From positions 1 to 64,000 of the forward strand of contig PUQB01000936.1 of assembly GCA_003024785.1 (NCBI GenBank): a DNA stretch of 64,000 nt. Direction: 5' to 3'. The DNA is from Selaginella tamariscina. Its lineage: Eukaryota > Streptophyta > Lycopodiopsida > Selaginellales > Selaginellaceae. The position numbers were made by a program, and so were the translations under genes. Each line of letters begins with the position of its first letter. Position 1 is the first letter of the stretch. Under the pieces are notes generated by a model, which made no database searches, was not told the DNA's origin, and saw only the letters and a program-made list of their open reading frames with translations. Shown here in pieces: positions 39,449-49,840 of this stretch.

Positions 39449-40892
39449 ATGAAGGTCTGCGTCTTATTCACTATTCTCGTCTTATCGGTTCATAACGCCC
39501 ATGCTGCTGGTTTCGTCTTCGCTCACTACATGCTCTGGGCTCCTTCCTCTTCGGACAATGTTCAGGGTTCAAATCCGAAATCCAATACGCTCAGAGCAAA
39601 GGCATCGATGCATTTGCACTCAACACTAACATCTGGAACACCGACATCTACAGGAACCGTGCAGATCAAATCTATCAAGCTGCACAGGAGCTTGGTACCA
39701 ACTTTAAGATTTTCTTCTCCCTCGACATGCACAAGAACGGAGGCTCTCTCAGTGCAGCAAATGTCCGAGAGATGATCACCCGCTACTCGAACCATCCAAA
39801 TCAGTTCAATTACCGCAACAAGCAGTTCGTATCGGCTTGGCTGGGCAACGAGAACAACGTGTTCGATGGATTTTCCAATGCACTCGATGCATGGAAGGGT
39901 GCAGTTTTCAACCAGATAGGGGGAAAGAACAAGTACTACTTCGTCCCGTTCTTTCCAACCGGTGGCACAGAAAACGAAGTCACAAGCATGCTCAATCGGT
40001 ACAGTTCATTGGTGGACGGGCTCTATGCATGGGATACATCTGCCTGGCCATACTTGGACAACGATTTCAACAATCCTTCCGGTAGCAAGGACGTTGCTTA
40101 CCTCAATGCTTGCAAAGAGCTGGAAAGTCGTTCATGGCGAGCATCAGCCCGTGGTTCTTCAAGCACACAGATTGCTGCTCTGGTTCCTGCACCAACCCGA
40201 CCGATCAGGTGAGCTGCGGTTGTCAAGTGAAAGGAAACTACAAAGGTCCAGGACTTTGGATCACTCGCTGGAGTCAGGTGATCCAAAACCAGCCTCCGCT
40301 GGTCGAAATAGTTACATGGAATGACTGGGTGGAGAGGAGTTACGTTGCTCCGATCAGGAATCCAGCTTGGGGTCCACAGGATTCTAACGATTTAGAATTC
40401 CCTCACGAAGCCTTCCTTGAGCTCGGCTCTCATTACATCCAATGGTACAAGACGGGCCAGCAGCCCGGGATCACCAGCGACTCGGTTTTCATCTTCTACT
40501 ATTCTCAGATCAAGTCTGCCACAGCGACGTCCGACCCGTGCAAGCCCCAAAACTGGAATGTACTCGACGACCGTGTCTACGTAGTGACAAAGCTTAAGTC
40601 TCCCGCAAGAGTTGAGATTCGTTCAGGTGGTGCTACACAAAGCTTTGATGTGGGAGCTGGTGTAAATACTAACTCTGTTCAGCTCCAAGTGGGACAACAG
40701 CGTGCTAAGGTGTTGAGAAACAACGCACAGGTTGTGGAAGTTGTGGGTACAAAGCTGGTTAGCAACAACTTCGCAACGTATGACTACAACGTGTATTCTG
40801 GGTTTAGGAGCGTTGGGGCTGGGGAGTCTTATCTGGTAGAAAATGGAGTAAACCAAGTGAAAACGTCAAATGAGTCATTTTTATTGACTTAA
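39449..40892 (+). CDS. Secreted GH71 alpha-1,3-glucanase (mutanase), fungal type, two apparent frameshifts
   Basis: GH71 enzymes hydrolyse alpha-1,3-glucan, a fungal cell-wall polymer; the family is best known from fungi. The start at 39449 gives a signal peptide (MKVCVLFTILVLSVHNAHA) followed by GFVFAHYML, then SKGIDAFALN, KIFFSLDMHKNGG, FVPFFPTGG, DGLYAWDTSAWP and VTWNDWVERSYV, the usual order of GH71 blocks. The C-terminal 130 residues form the all-beta region common in these proteins. The gene has no intron. Two single-base losses interrupt it: at about 39566 (CAGGGTTC, expected GG-N-TTC) and in the run before AAAGTCG at about 40121. Allowing both, the frame closes to exactly 481 codons, near the normal family length. 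It could be a real gene with assembly errors or a young pseudogene. Confidence 0.85.
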
Positions 40893-41216
40893 TAATGATG
40901 ATGATCTTTAATTAGAGTTATTAATGAAAAGAGAAGAATTTAATGAGATATGAATGTGAATGCAGAGAGAAAACTATTTAACTTCAACATGTATTATTTT
41001 ATAGTCTCAACATAGTTTGATTTATAATTTATCCAACATTGCTAATTTTAAAATTAAAAATTAACAGTGGAATTTTCATCTTTAATAAATCTGATTTAAA
41101 TACTAAAATTTAAAAAATAGTAATATATTTATCTTAAACTTGAAATTAAGTGTAATTCACTTTTATATGCTCTTTGAGACATCAACACTACGCACCCATG
41201 CCTCACACATTACTTA
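40893..41216. other. Tail-to-tail intergenic spacer
   Basis: AT-rich 324 bp between the GH71 stop and the monooxygenase stop, with AATAAT/AATAAA-like 3' processing context on both sides. No other signal. Confidence 0.4.
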
Positions 41217-43134
41217 CTAAGAAAGATGGTGAACTTTAGGTACGCCATACACCGGGGTGGATACTCCCTCCATGCGTGCCTTGAGCTGCAGTGCCAAATA
41301 CAAGGAATAATGCCTTGCCTGGTGGAGGTTTCCTCCATGGAACCACAATGCGTCTTGCCTCGTCGGCTTCCACATATTCCTCAGCTCCCCCTCCCAGGGT
41401 CCAGGATCCTTCCTAGTTTCTGATCCCAGTCCCCAGCACTTCCCGACTGTATCTGCCACTTCCTGGGAAATAAGCTTTGCAGCCCACTCATTCATAGATC
41501 CATACCCCGTAGCCAAAACCACCAAGTCGGCCTCGAGTTCCGTACCATCGGTCAGCACGACCGTACGCTCCGTAAGATGATCTATAGTGACACCGCTCTT
41601 CAGCTTTATCTCTCCGTCGATCAACAGCTGAGACGCACCCACGTCTCTGTAGTGACCAGATCCACGTCGTAGGTACTTGACAAACAGGCCGCTGTCATCG
41701 TCCCCAAAGTCGAGCATGAACCCGCATTTCCTGAGATTGCCATAAAACTCTGCGTCACTGGCCTTCATAACTTCGACCTTGGGACGAGCCACCTCAGGGA
41801 GCAGCTTGTACGGGACGGAAGCAAACAACATGTCGGCTTTGTCAGTAGTCAGCCCAGACTCGACTGCAGCCTCTGAGTAAGTCTCATGTAGGAACAGTGT
41901 ATGGAGTGTCTCAGACTTGACAACCAGTGTGGAGGACCTCTGTACGATGGTGATCTCAGCGGCTTCGTTCTCCCAGAGATCAGCTGCGATATCATGAGCC
42001 GAGTTGTTGACCCCAAAATGACTGCCTTCTTGCCCTTGTATCCCTCACCGCTGGTGTGCTTGCTTGAGTGGTGCAAGTTACCCAGAAACCTGTCCGCTCC
42101 AGGGATTTTGGGAATGTTGGGGAATCCAGACACACCAGTTGCAAGGACGAGCTGCTTGGGTCTAAGGACCACCTCCTCCGACTTGTTGCGTACAACTTTC
42201 ACTGTCCACTCCTTGGTGTCTGCTGAAAAGCCAGCTGAGACGCACTCGGTAGAGCTCCAGTAGTTGATCTCCATGACCTTGGTGTACATCTCAAGCCAGT
42301 CCCAATCTTGTCCTTGGGAGCGAAGATCGGCCAAGTCTCTGGGAAGGGAAGGTAAGGAAGGTGGTCATACCAGACAGGATCGTGCAGGCACAGCGACTTG
42401 TAGCGGTTTCTCCAAGAGTCGCCAGGACGCTCGTTCTTCTCTACTACGATGCAAGGTACATCAAGCTGTCGAAGTCTTGCCGCTAGCGCGATTGCAGCCT
42501 ACAAGGAAATGCATGGATCATCTCACAAGACGTGTGTGTTTTAAACAAATACCTGACCGCCTCCAACAATAAGACAATACGGCTGCACGGTGTATCCAAG
42601 GTTGGCCTCTTCCGCACGTCGCATGTCCTGCCATGTGGTACGGTGTCGCACGGCACCGTGCGTCACACCCTTGGCACGCAAACCGGCCCTTCTTCTCGGG
42701 AAATGCCTTAAGACCCGACATGGACGTCAGAAGCGTACGGCATACAGCACGTTGCACGTCCAGCCTAATGTCCCGTGCAGAGTGCAACTTCTGTCTCGAA
42801 CGTGATCCACGACTCTACTGTGGTGCCGTCGGCGGTACAAGTTGCAACGCCGTCACGCTTCCAGTTGACAGAGGACGTGTCAGCGAGCGTGGACTCGAGC
42901 ATGGAAAGGATCCGATGGCGACCCTCGAGCGTGATAATGTTCCACGTGAACGAGATAAGATCGCGCCAGAAAACCGGATTCATCAAGAGATTGGCTGCCG
43001 CAGTCGCATCCCGATTGACGAGAGCCGAATTGAATTTACACAGCCTTCGTCAACTTGTGTGTTGGGATCTACCGTCCCACTTCTCGCTGTTCCATTTCCA
43101 CCGTCCCATTTTCAGTAGCATTCTCCACTGCCAT
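41217..43134 (-). pseudogene. Flavin-containing monooxygenase with NTF2/SnoaL-like N-terminus, microbe-type, frameshifted
   Basis: It would use FAD and NADPH to oxygenate a small substrate (unknown). Reading minus-strand pieces in order: a SnoaL-like N-terminal domain (FWRDLISFTWN, TLEGR), the FAD Rossmann motif LIVGGGQAAI (spanning a 54-nt intron at 42499-42552), RPGDSWRNRY, the FMO-identifying segment FLGNLHHSSKH with GYKGKKAVILGS (NADPH motif), and ATGYGSMNEWAAKLI, ending VYGVPKVHHLS. This two-domain layout is typical of bacterial and fungal proteins of about 600 residues rather than plant YUCCA enzymes. Frame changes at about 43070, 43035, 42755, 42695, 42312 and 42017 break the gene. Those at 42312 (GGGG reduced to GGG) and 42017 (AAA reduced to AA) are in homopolymers. 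It is more damaged than its neighbours. Confidence 0.75.
42499..42552 (-). other. 54-nt spliceosomal intron in the monooxygenase gene
   Basis: The donor GTATTTG and the acceptor CTTGTAG join GGCGGTCAG to GCTGCAATC, restoring the GGGQAAIAL dinucleotide-binding motif. The inserted bases contain stops. An intron inside the motif shows the gene has lived in a eukaryotic genome. Confidence 0.75.
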
Positions 43135-43928
43135 GATTCACCACGGATCTGTACAGAGATCAACTGGAATATGATGCCTCAATTCATTAATAAATAATGT
43201 GGTTAATAGAAGTCATAATTTAACAGCAAACCCGGGATGTTTGAATGAAATTATTAAGTTCTATAACCTAAAGTCCATTTTCGACCAGTGGGTGGTTATT
43301 TGACCCTGGTAAATTAAAAAAAAATGCCACATCGTTAATAATAAATACCACTAACTAGAGTGATTAATTAAAATTAAAAAATAAATTAGTAGTGCACAAT
43401 TTTTATTTAACTAATTATTATAAAGAGTGTTTTTACATATATATTACATATACATATGTAATAAATATGCACCTACTCGTGTAAAAAGACTCCTCAGACA
43501 TCTGCATATTATTTGTAATAATTTATGTTCTTTCTATAAAATAAGTATATCAAATATATATATATTTCTTACATGTAAATAAGTGATATTTACTGAATTT
43601 CATGTTCGTTTTTTATTTTGAAGTTCTAATTTATTCAGTTTTCATTACTTTTTTTTTTTTAAACTAAAAAAAGAAAAATTTAATTTCATTAATCTTGATA
43701 CACATGTCATTTAATTATGCCCGATAGCCATACAACCCAGCAAAATTGCTCAATTACTTTGGATATCACTGAAAAAGCCGTGTAGGTGCCACATAGGTGC
43801 CACATAAATGCTATGTAAATTATAAATTATAAATAACTAGCAAATGAAAAAACTAAACCTATTATAGAATAAATAATTTTTTTTATACCACCTGCTAGTG
43901 GAAAGTGGGCCTTAGAAGTAATACGTTA

Positions 43929-43967
<39 letters not shown>

Positions 43968-44597
43968 ATGTATTAAAATAAGAAATTGGATAAATAATTA
44001 AATCTTTTTATTAACAAAACTCGGTTATATTAATACATAAATACATATCTCTCGTGTGTGCGCGCGCGCGATTTCAAGTCTCGAGCTTTATCTTAAGCGT
44101 CTACATTATGAACTCTCTAATGACGAGATTTGCATATAAATAATGTGTATACGCACATGTACGTACCTCCTGATGTTTGCTAAGACTCTATCACCCTACT
44201 CACTAGTGAGTTTGCTAAACACTCTATGTATATACGAGAGTGCGTGCACATACACATGTTTGTACATATCTGTGTGTGCTGTGTGTTTACATTTATGTAT
44301 ATAGATTAAACATGCATTTTAGCTGTACATAGACGACAGATTTGTGTACATGTATCTGCTAGGTGTATGTATATACAAGGTATACGACTGTGTACGTGTG
44401 CAGCGGATGTATGTATATACATGAATGTACATATTTATGTGTACATATGTCCTCACATATCTATATGTATCCCTAAACGTATGTGTTGTATATAGGTTAA
44501 TAAAAGCTGTAACCTACATTATAAACACGTCACAGACGCGCACAACGAAAGAGAGTTTTTGAGTGCTTATATGCATCTCTTAAATGACTCGTGTAGT
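43135..44597. other. Intergenic, AT-rich, no gene seen
   Basis: Contains a tandem GTGCCACATAG doublet at about 43787-43806, (TA)n at about 43930-43962 and a (CG)n/(GT)n patch at about 44055-44069. About 44150-44560 is rich in GTATATAC-type alternating sequence. Confidence 0.4.
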
Positions 44598-44868
44598 ATA
44601 TGTGTAGGCATGTACATGTGTACATATACAACCAACATGCTTATATAAGTTGTTATATGTATAAATAAATCTGAATCATAACACACACACATAGTTTTTA
44701 CGTATGTATGTATATATGTGTACTTATATAAATACTTTAATAAATTTGCATATTTAAACCATCTTGTATATATACATTTGCATATATGTATGCTATGTGT
44801 TTGTCTGTCTCGTATATATGGCTGACGCAGCATACGGACGTATGTAAACCAAGCATATTGGTACTGAT

Positions 44869-44940
44869 GGTCTTATGGTCTAGTGGTAAGGACACTGGAC
44901 TCTGAATCCAGTAGCCCGAGTTCAAATCTCGGTAGGACCT
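44869..44940 (+). tRNA. tRNA-Gln (anticodon CTG)
   Basis: A 72-nt cloverleaf. The acceptor GGTCTTA pairs with TAGGACC (one G-U), discriminator T. The anticodon stem CTGGA/TCCAG encloses loop CTCTGAA, anticodon CTG, reading CAG. The T arm CCGAG-TTCAAAT-CTCGG is perfect. The A box (TGGTCTAGTGG) and B box (GAGTTCAAATC) are present and a T5 terminator follows at about 44946. No intron. Confidence 0.95.
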
Positions 44941-44944
44941 TTGT

Positions 44945-45107
44945 GTTTTTCTTTTTCTTAGGTTAGTTTCCTGAAATATATGTAGTGTGTGGCTATATAG
45001 ATACACACACATAGACACACATATTTGTTTTTCTTTTTCTTAGGTTAGTTCCTGAAATATATGTAGTGTGTGGCTATATAGATACACACACATAGACACA
45101 CATATTT
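44945..45107 (+). repeat. 82-bp tandem duplication downstream of tRNA-Gln
   Basis: Two units (about 44945-45026 and 45027-45107) both start GTTTTTCTTTTTCTTAGG and end ACACACATATTTG. The second large copy (48116 onward) has only one, so this duplication arose after the segmental duplication. Confidence 0.8.
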
Positions 45108-45489
45108 GTGTATGTATATTGTAGTGGTAATATACATACTTGTACAGGCACATGCTTTCATATATATAGATACGTTACTCAAGTTTTACACGCATATAAT
45201 AGACTTGTTTAAACATCTTGTATATATAAATGCATAGCAACCAATTAATTAATGTATGTATAAACTACACAACAATATCTGCCAGTAGTTTATCCCAAGG
45301 AAAAGGTAAACCTCATTTTATTAATTAATTAATTAATTTACTGTGGTGAAAAATTACTAAATTCAACTTCATTAACTAGTTATTTATCTCACATTATACA
45401 AACACAAGGCACATACAAAGACATGTAGATACACAAAGCATATAAAACGCACACAATGAATACACGCACACTAAGTATATATACACATG

Positions 45490-45490
<1 letters not shown>

Positions 45491-45542
<52 letters not shown>
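45491..45542. repeat. (TA)n microsatellite
   Basis: A TA-repeat tract inside the duplicated segment; the counterpart at about 48641-48652 is much shorter. Confidence 0.9.
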
Positions 45543-45543
<1 letters not shown>

Positions 45544-46017
45544 ACCACCTACCGACACAGTCACGCACGCACGCACGCACGAACTGCAAACAATGTGCGT
45601 GTGCATCAGATGACGATGGAAAAATAAATGACTGACAAACTTAAATTATATATGAGAATTAAAAATTAATGAAAGAAACAAACAAGGGAGACAAACTACT
45701 GTACATTGTTGTACTGAAAGGGCTTTGAGGAGGTTGAATATGGGGCAGAAGAAAGCGCCATATATATAAACATTTATATACACTATGAACGATTATATAA
45801 ACATATACTATGAATTTATAGACACTGAGCTCTCCCCATTCTCCACGTATCCCATCATGCGACATGTCCTTGTCTATATTAATATTTAAATGCAAGAGAG
45901 ACCTTATCAAATTCATATTAAGTAGCTATGGAGTCGCAACGTTCTATCCGTTTCGTCTTGAAATTAGTATATGTTTATAAACACACACACACACACACAC
46001 CAGAGAAGACAGTATAT

Positions 46018-46101
46018 GTCTATAGTGTTTAAATATAATGAAAAAGCGTGATGGCAGCATGTCTATAGTGTTTAAATATAATGAAAAAGCGTGATGCCAT
46101 A
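46018..46101 (+). repeat. 43-bp tandem duplication
   Basis: GTCTATAGTGTTTAAATATA...AAAAAGCGTGATGG occurs at 46018 and again at 46061. Part of it (GCGTGATGGCAGCA) recurs at about 46233. Confidence 0.75.
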
Positions 46102-47250
46102 GTGTTAATTGTTGTGTTTTGATTATAATAACAATCTAATACAAAGACAAATGCATACACACAAACGCATATATTATGTAGATATAACGCAGCGGCACGC
46201 ACTTGCAAAATGTGTACATACAGATTGCCTGCGTGATGGCAGCAATAAAAGCGTGACCTGGCCGTAGCGAACAGGAGCTTCTTGCTAAAGGGCTAATGCA
46301 TTTGTTCTCAGAATATCCAGGTATATAACATAACTGCGTCGGTGTGTTATTTTTGAATGTATATTATATCAAAGTGCACGCATGTACATACACGCTGTAT
46401 GTATATAGGAAGGAGGTAGATATACATTTCCTATTGCTATAGGTACGTATTCAGTTGCAGCTCCTTATTATATAATGCATTAAGTGTGTATATAGACACA
46501 TACATACATATACACATACATACGTGTGCATACACATATGTAAACGTACATGTACATGCGTGGAAGGGTTTGAGAAAGTCCACGTCTACATTATGAACTC
46601 TCTAATGAACTCTAATGAAATCTCTAATTTAAAAATTAAAATTTTAGAATTTTATTTTTAGGTGTTATAAAAATTTTAATTTACAAATTTTGATTAAAAA
46701 ATTTAGAATTTGTAAATTAAAATTTTTATAACACCCAAATATAAAATTTTAAAAATTTTAATTTACAAATTTGATTAAAAAATTTAGAATTTTACCTTTT
46801 TAGCTTATTTTAAAACATAATAACAAAATAAACATTAATAAACTCATTTAGGTGTCAGCCTCCATAAGACCCTTCCCCCGCTCTTCCGTCACAATTCACC
46901 GAATCCTGCACCAATCCTGATGAGTGCGACCAGTACACGTGTTATAAAATTTTAATTTAAAAATTATACCGATAATTGGCCCAGCCCCGACACGTGGCAG
47001 CCTTTCAGGGCCGACTCAAGAATATTCGGTCTGCATTTTAGAATTTTAGAAAGGTACATATATATATATGGATAGACTAGTTAAATGTACCTGTACATGT
47101 ATGTGCTTTTCTATACATGTATATTATGTAGCGTGGCATATATGTATGAACAGGTATTTATAACACACACACACACACCATATGGTAAGTCATATATAGG
47201 CAACAAAATGTATGCAATATTTATACAAATATGACCTGATATTTCTACAG
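46102..47250. other. Spacer between duplicated segments; includes a 29-bp perfect inverted repeat
   Basis: About 46270-46320 holds a possible 50-nt exon-like stretch ending CCAG|GTATAT (translation includes EQELLAKGLMHLFSEYP), unidentified. About 46972-47030 is similar to the sequence upstream of the U2 gene. The remainder is AT-rich. Confidence 0.35.
46661..46735. repeat. Perfect 29-bp inverted repeat (hairpin) with 17-nt loop
   Basis: Left arm 46661-46689 begins GGTGTTATAAAAATTTTAAT; right arm 46707-46735 is its exact reverse complement. Related AATTTTAATTTACAAATT stretches continue to about 46790. MITE-like; no coding content. Confidence 0.8.
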
Positions 47251-47657
47251 CTGCAGATAAACATGAATGTTATATTAACATATATACTACATGCCTATAT
47301 ACAAAATGATTCAAACGAACAAGTACGAGCAAGTTTACCAAATGGACAAGTTGTAAGTATTGTCCGTACTTACGTACGGTTACGAGTACCAGGGGAACAA
47401 TCGGTAACCCCATTGACGGATAGATGTTATATAGCTCTTGGTGCAGCTTTATTTACTGCCAGGTATGAAATATATACATATATGCAGTATGTATATATAT
47501 AGCATGATGTCGATATATATATGCATATGTATCCGCTTGCTATCTATAATCACGCATACACCCGCGCGTGCATACACCACACGTTGTTGTTTTGCCGATA
47601 TGTGATTGTGTTCAATGCTCGGATGGTATAAGATGACAGGAAAGATGTTTTCTGGGC
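47251..47657 (+). pseudogene. Dynein heavy chain AAA1 fragment lacking the P-loop
   Basis: Dynein heavy chains are the motor subunits of axonemes and cytoplasmic transport. An exon-like piece (47251-47462, preceded by TTTCTACAG, followed by GTATGA) ends VTPLTDRCYIALGAAL, the strand leading into AAA1 of dynein heavy chains. A second piece (about 47599-47657) reads YVIVFN, then, after a one-base loss, SDGI, then after another MTGKMFSG. These match the segment just after Walker A in AAA1. The Walker A exon that should lie between them is absent, and there is no other dynein sequence around. It is a gene fragment, not a working exon. Confidence 0.6.
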
Positions 47658-47762
47658 ACAAACATGTAGTTCAATCCCTCTATGCAGTGTGTGTGTGTGC
47701 ATACACATGCATATCTATATACTTCAGTCTCTATATACTATATGTATGCATATGTATATATA

Positions 47763-49078
47763 TATATGTGTAGGCATGTACATGTGTATTTATACAAACC
47801 AACATGCTTATATAAGTCGTTATATGTATAAATAAATTTGAATCATAACACACACACAGTAGTTTTGACGTGTGTATATATATATGTGTACTTATATAAA
47901 TACTTCAATAAATTTGCATGTTGCAGACCATCTTGTAATATAACATTTGTATATTCATGTACGTTATGTGTTTTGTGTTCTCGTATATATGGTGGCTGAT
48001 GCAGAATACGGACGTATGTAAACCAAGCATACTGGTACTGGAATGGTCTTATGGTCTACTGGTAAGGACACTGGACTCTGAATCCAGTAGCCCGAGTTCA
48101 AATTCGGTAGGACCTTTGTGTTTTTCTTAAGGTTAGTTCCTGAAATTATACCTGTATGCATGCGACGTATATAGTGTGTGGCTATATATACACACGCATA
48201 ACACACATATTGTGTCTGTATATGTACTGGTAATATATATACTTTACAGGCACATACTTAAATAGGTCATATATATAGATACGTTTTATATGGATGCAAA
48301 CACTTCTAACAATGCAACATCTATACTCAAGTTTTACACGCATATAATAGACTTTTTAAACATCTTGTATATATAAATGCATAGCAACCAATTAATTAAT
48401 GCATATAGAACTACACACAATATCTGCCTGTAGTTATCCCAAGGAACGTATTCAACATGCAGGACTTGTCAAAGGTAAACCTCATTTTATTTATTAATTA
48501 ATTCATTTACTGTGGTGAAAAATTACTAAATTTAACTTCATTAACTAGTTTTTATCTCACAAGACATGTAGATACACAAAGCATATAAACGCACACAATG
48601 AATACACGCATTCACGCACACCAAGTATATATACACATGCAATATATATATATAACCACCTACTGACAACGCACACACGCACGAACTCCAAACAATGTGC
48701 GTGTGCATTCAAATGACGATGGAAGAATAGACTGACAAACTTAAATTATATATGAGAATTAAAATTAATGAGAGAGACAAACAAGTGTGTACAAATTACT
48801 GTAGATTGTTTGTACTGAAAGGGCTTTTAGGAGGTTGAATATGGGGCAGAAGAAAGCGCCATATATATAAACATTTATATACACTATGAACGATTATATA
48901 AAACATATATTATGAATTTCTCTCCCCATTCTCCACATATCCCAAGATGCACATGTCCTGTTCTATATTAATATTTAAATGCAAGAAAGACCTTACCAAA
49001 TTCATATTAAGCCCAGTTACATGGAGTCGCAATGTTCTATCCATTTCATAGTATATATTTACACACACACACGCACGC
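47763..49078 (+). repeat. Duplicated segment, copy 2 (carries the decayed tRNA-Gln)
   Basis: The direct copy of 44598-45998. It has several deletions, for example the long (TA)n and one 82-bp unit are missing, and it carries the tRNA pseudogene. Confidence 0.8.
48045..48115 (+). pseudogene. tRNA-Gln(CTG) pseudogene
   Basis: 71 nt. The same tRNA as at 44869 but with a base change in the A box (TCTACTGG instead of TCTAGTGG) and one base lost from the 3' side of the T stem (CCGAG-TTCAAAT-TCGG). Acceptor and anticodon arms are unchanged. Confidence 0.8.
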
Positions 49079-49443
49079 ACAAGAGTGCCTATAGGCAGTA
49101 TATTTATATATAAATAGCTACATTTATAGGTTACTAAAGCAGATTACTCCTGCAACCCGTATGTGCGTATTGTTATAAAAATTGCGTGTAGGTATGTATA
49201 TATTGATAACTTGAACACCAATATCCTCTTCTTGCTGTTGTAGTTTTTTTAAAACACCAAAAAGATTTTAAAAAATGTAAACCCTCTCTCCAACCCTAAA
49301 AACAGAGCCGTTTAATTTAAAGTATCATACCTTTCTACTTTACATGAAAAACTATTTACTAAAACTATTAAATATTTTAAAATTGTAAAATGTAAATTAA
49401 ATGTTTTAATATTATGCAATTTAGGGTTTAATTTTGGTGGGTT
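49079..49443. other. AT-rich spacer downstream of U2
   Basis: No gene. Contains AAACCCTCTCTCC and ACCCTAAAAACAG at about 49280-49305 (telobox-like). The U2 3' box would lie just below 49444 on the minus strand. Confidence 0.3.
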
Positions 49444-49632
49444 GGGTTGTGCCAGGCCGAGGCGGTAGTGTAAGGCCAAGGCAACACGTGGCAGCCCGGG
49501 TAGCAAGCTACCGGATGACCACCTCCACAAAAAAATTAGGTTAATAGCATTGGGAGACGTGCCCCATATCAGCTATTAAATGATAAGAACAGATACTACA
49601 CTTGATCTTAGCCAAAAGGCCGAGAAAGGTAT
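49444..49632 (-). ncRNA. U2: U2 spliceosomal snRNA
   Basis: The minus-strand 5' end ATACCTTTCTCGGCCTTTTG is the canonical U2 start, followed by the branch-site recognition region GTGTAGTATCTGTTC. Stem IIa (TATCA/TGATA) and a IIb-like hairpin are present. The alternative stem IIc is preserved by compensatory change (TTAATAGC with GCTATTAA, where the usual plant pair is TTAATATC with GATATTAA). The Sm site is AATTTTTTTG and a 3' hairpin CCGGTAGCTTGCTACCCGG follows. The 3' end at ACAACCC gives about 189 nt. It base-pairs with intron branch sites in the spliceosome. Promoter elements are in place upstream. Confidence 0.93.
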
Positions 49633-49656
49633 GAGTCTTCACTGTCCGGTCCTGCC

Positions 49657-49705
49657 CTTATATACCCCCTGCACCCCCTGGGCGCTGAGCTCCTGCTTGT
49701 GGGAT
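49657..49705 (-). promoter_or_regulatory. U2 snRNA promoter: USE and TATA box
   Basis: The minus-strand TATATAAGG (49657-49665) is centred about 29 nt upstream of the U2 5' end. ATCCCACAAGC (49695-49705) matches the plant upstream sequence element RTCCCACATCG at 8 of 11 positions. Their separation is about four helical turns, the arrangement used for Pol II transcription of plant snRNAs. Confidence 0.8.
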
Positions 49706-49799
49706 AATTGGCCCCGACACGTGGCAGCCTCTCAGAGCCGAATCGAGAATATTCTCTCAGCAATGCCTGAATGGGCATAATGCTAATTAAACAATTTCT

Positions 49800-49808
49800 T
49801 AAGTTTTT

Positions 49809-49840
<32 letters not shown>

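Larger units (their letters stand above)
44598..45998 (+). repeat. Duplicated segment, copy 1 (carries the intact tRNA-Gln)
   Basis: Matches 47763-49078 at high identity with many small indels. The shared order is GTGTAGGCATGTACATGTG, ACCAACATGCTTATATAAGT, the tRNA, CAACCAATTAATTAATG, the TTTACTGTGGTGAAAAATTACTAAAT block, and GGTTGAATATGGGGCAGAAG. The offset is about 3.1 kb, direct orientation. Confidence 0.8.

Noticed and set aside
39449..43134. Bacterial or fungal contamination as the source of GH71 and FMO
   Set aside because: The FMO has a eukaryotic intron, and both genes lie between plant LTR/MITE sequence and plant tRNA/U2 loci without a compositional break at a contig-like join. Read support would still be needed.
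46260..46325. Possible exon (EQELLAKGLMHLFSEYP) near the dynein fragment
   Set aside because: It has a plausible donor but I could not identify it or link it to dynein; too short to call.
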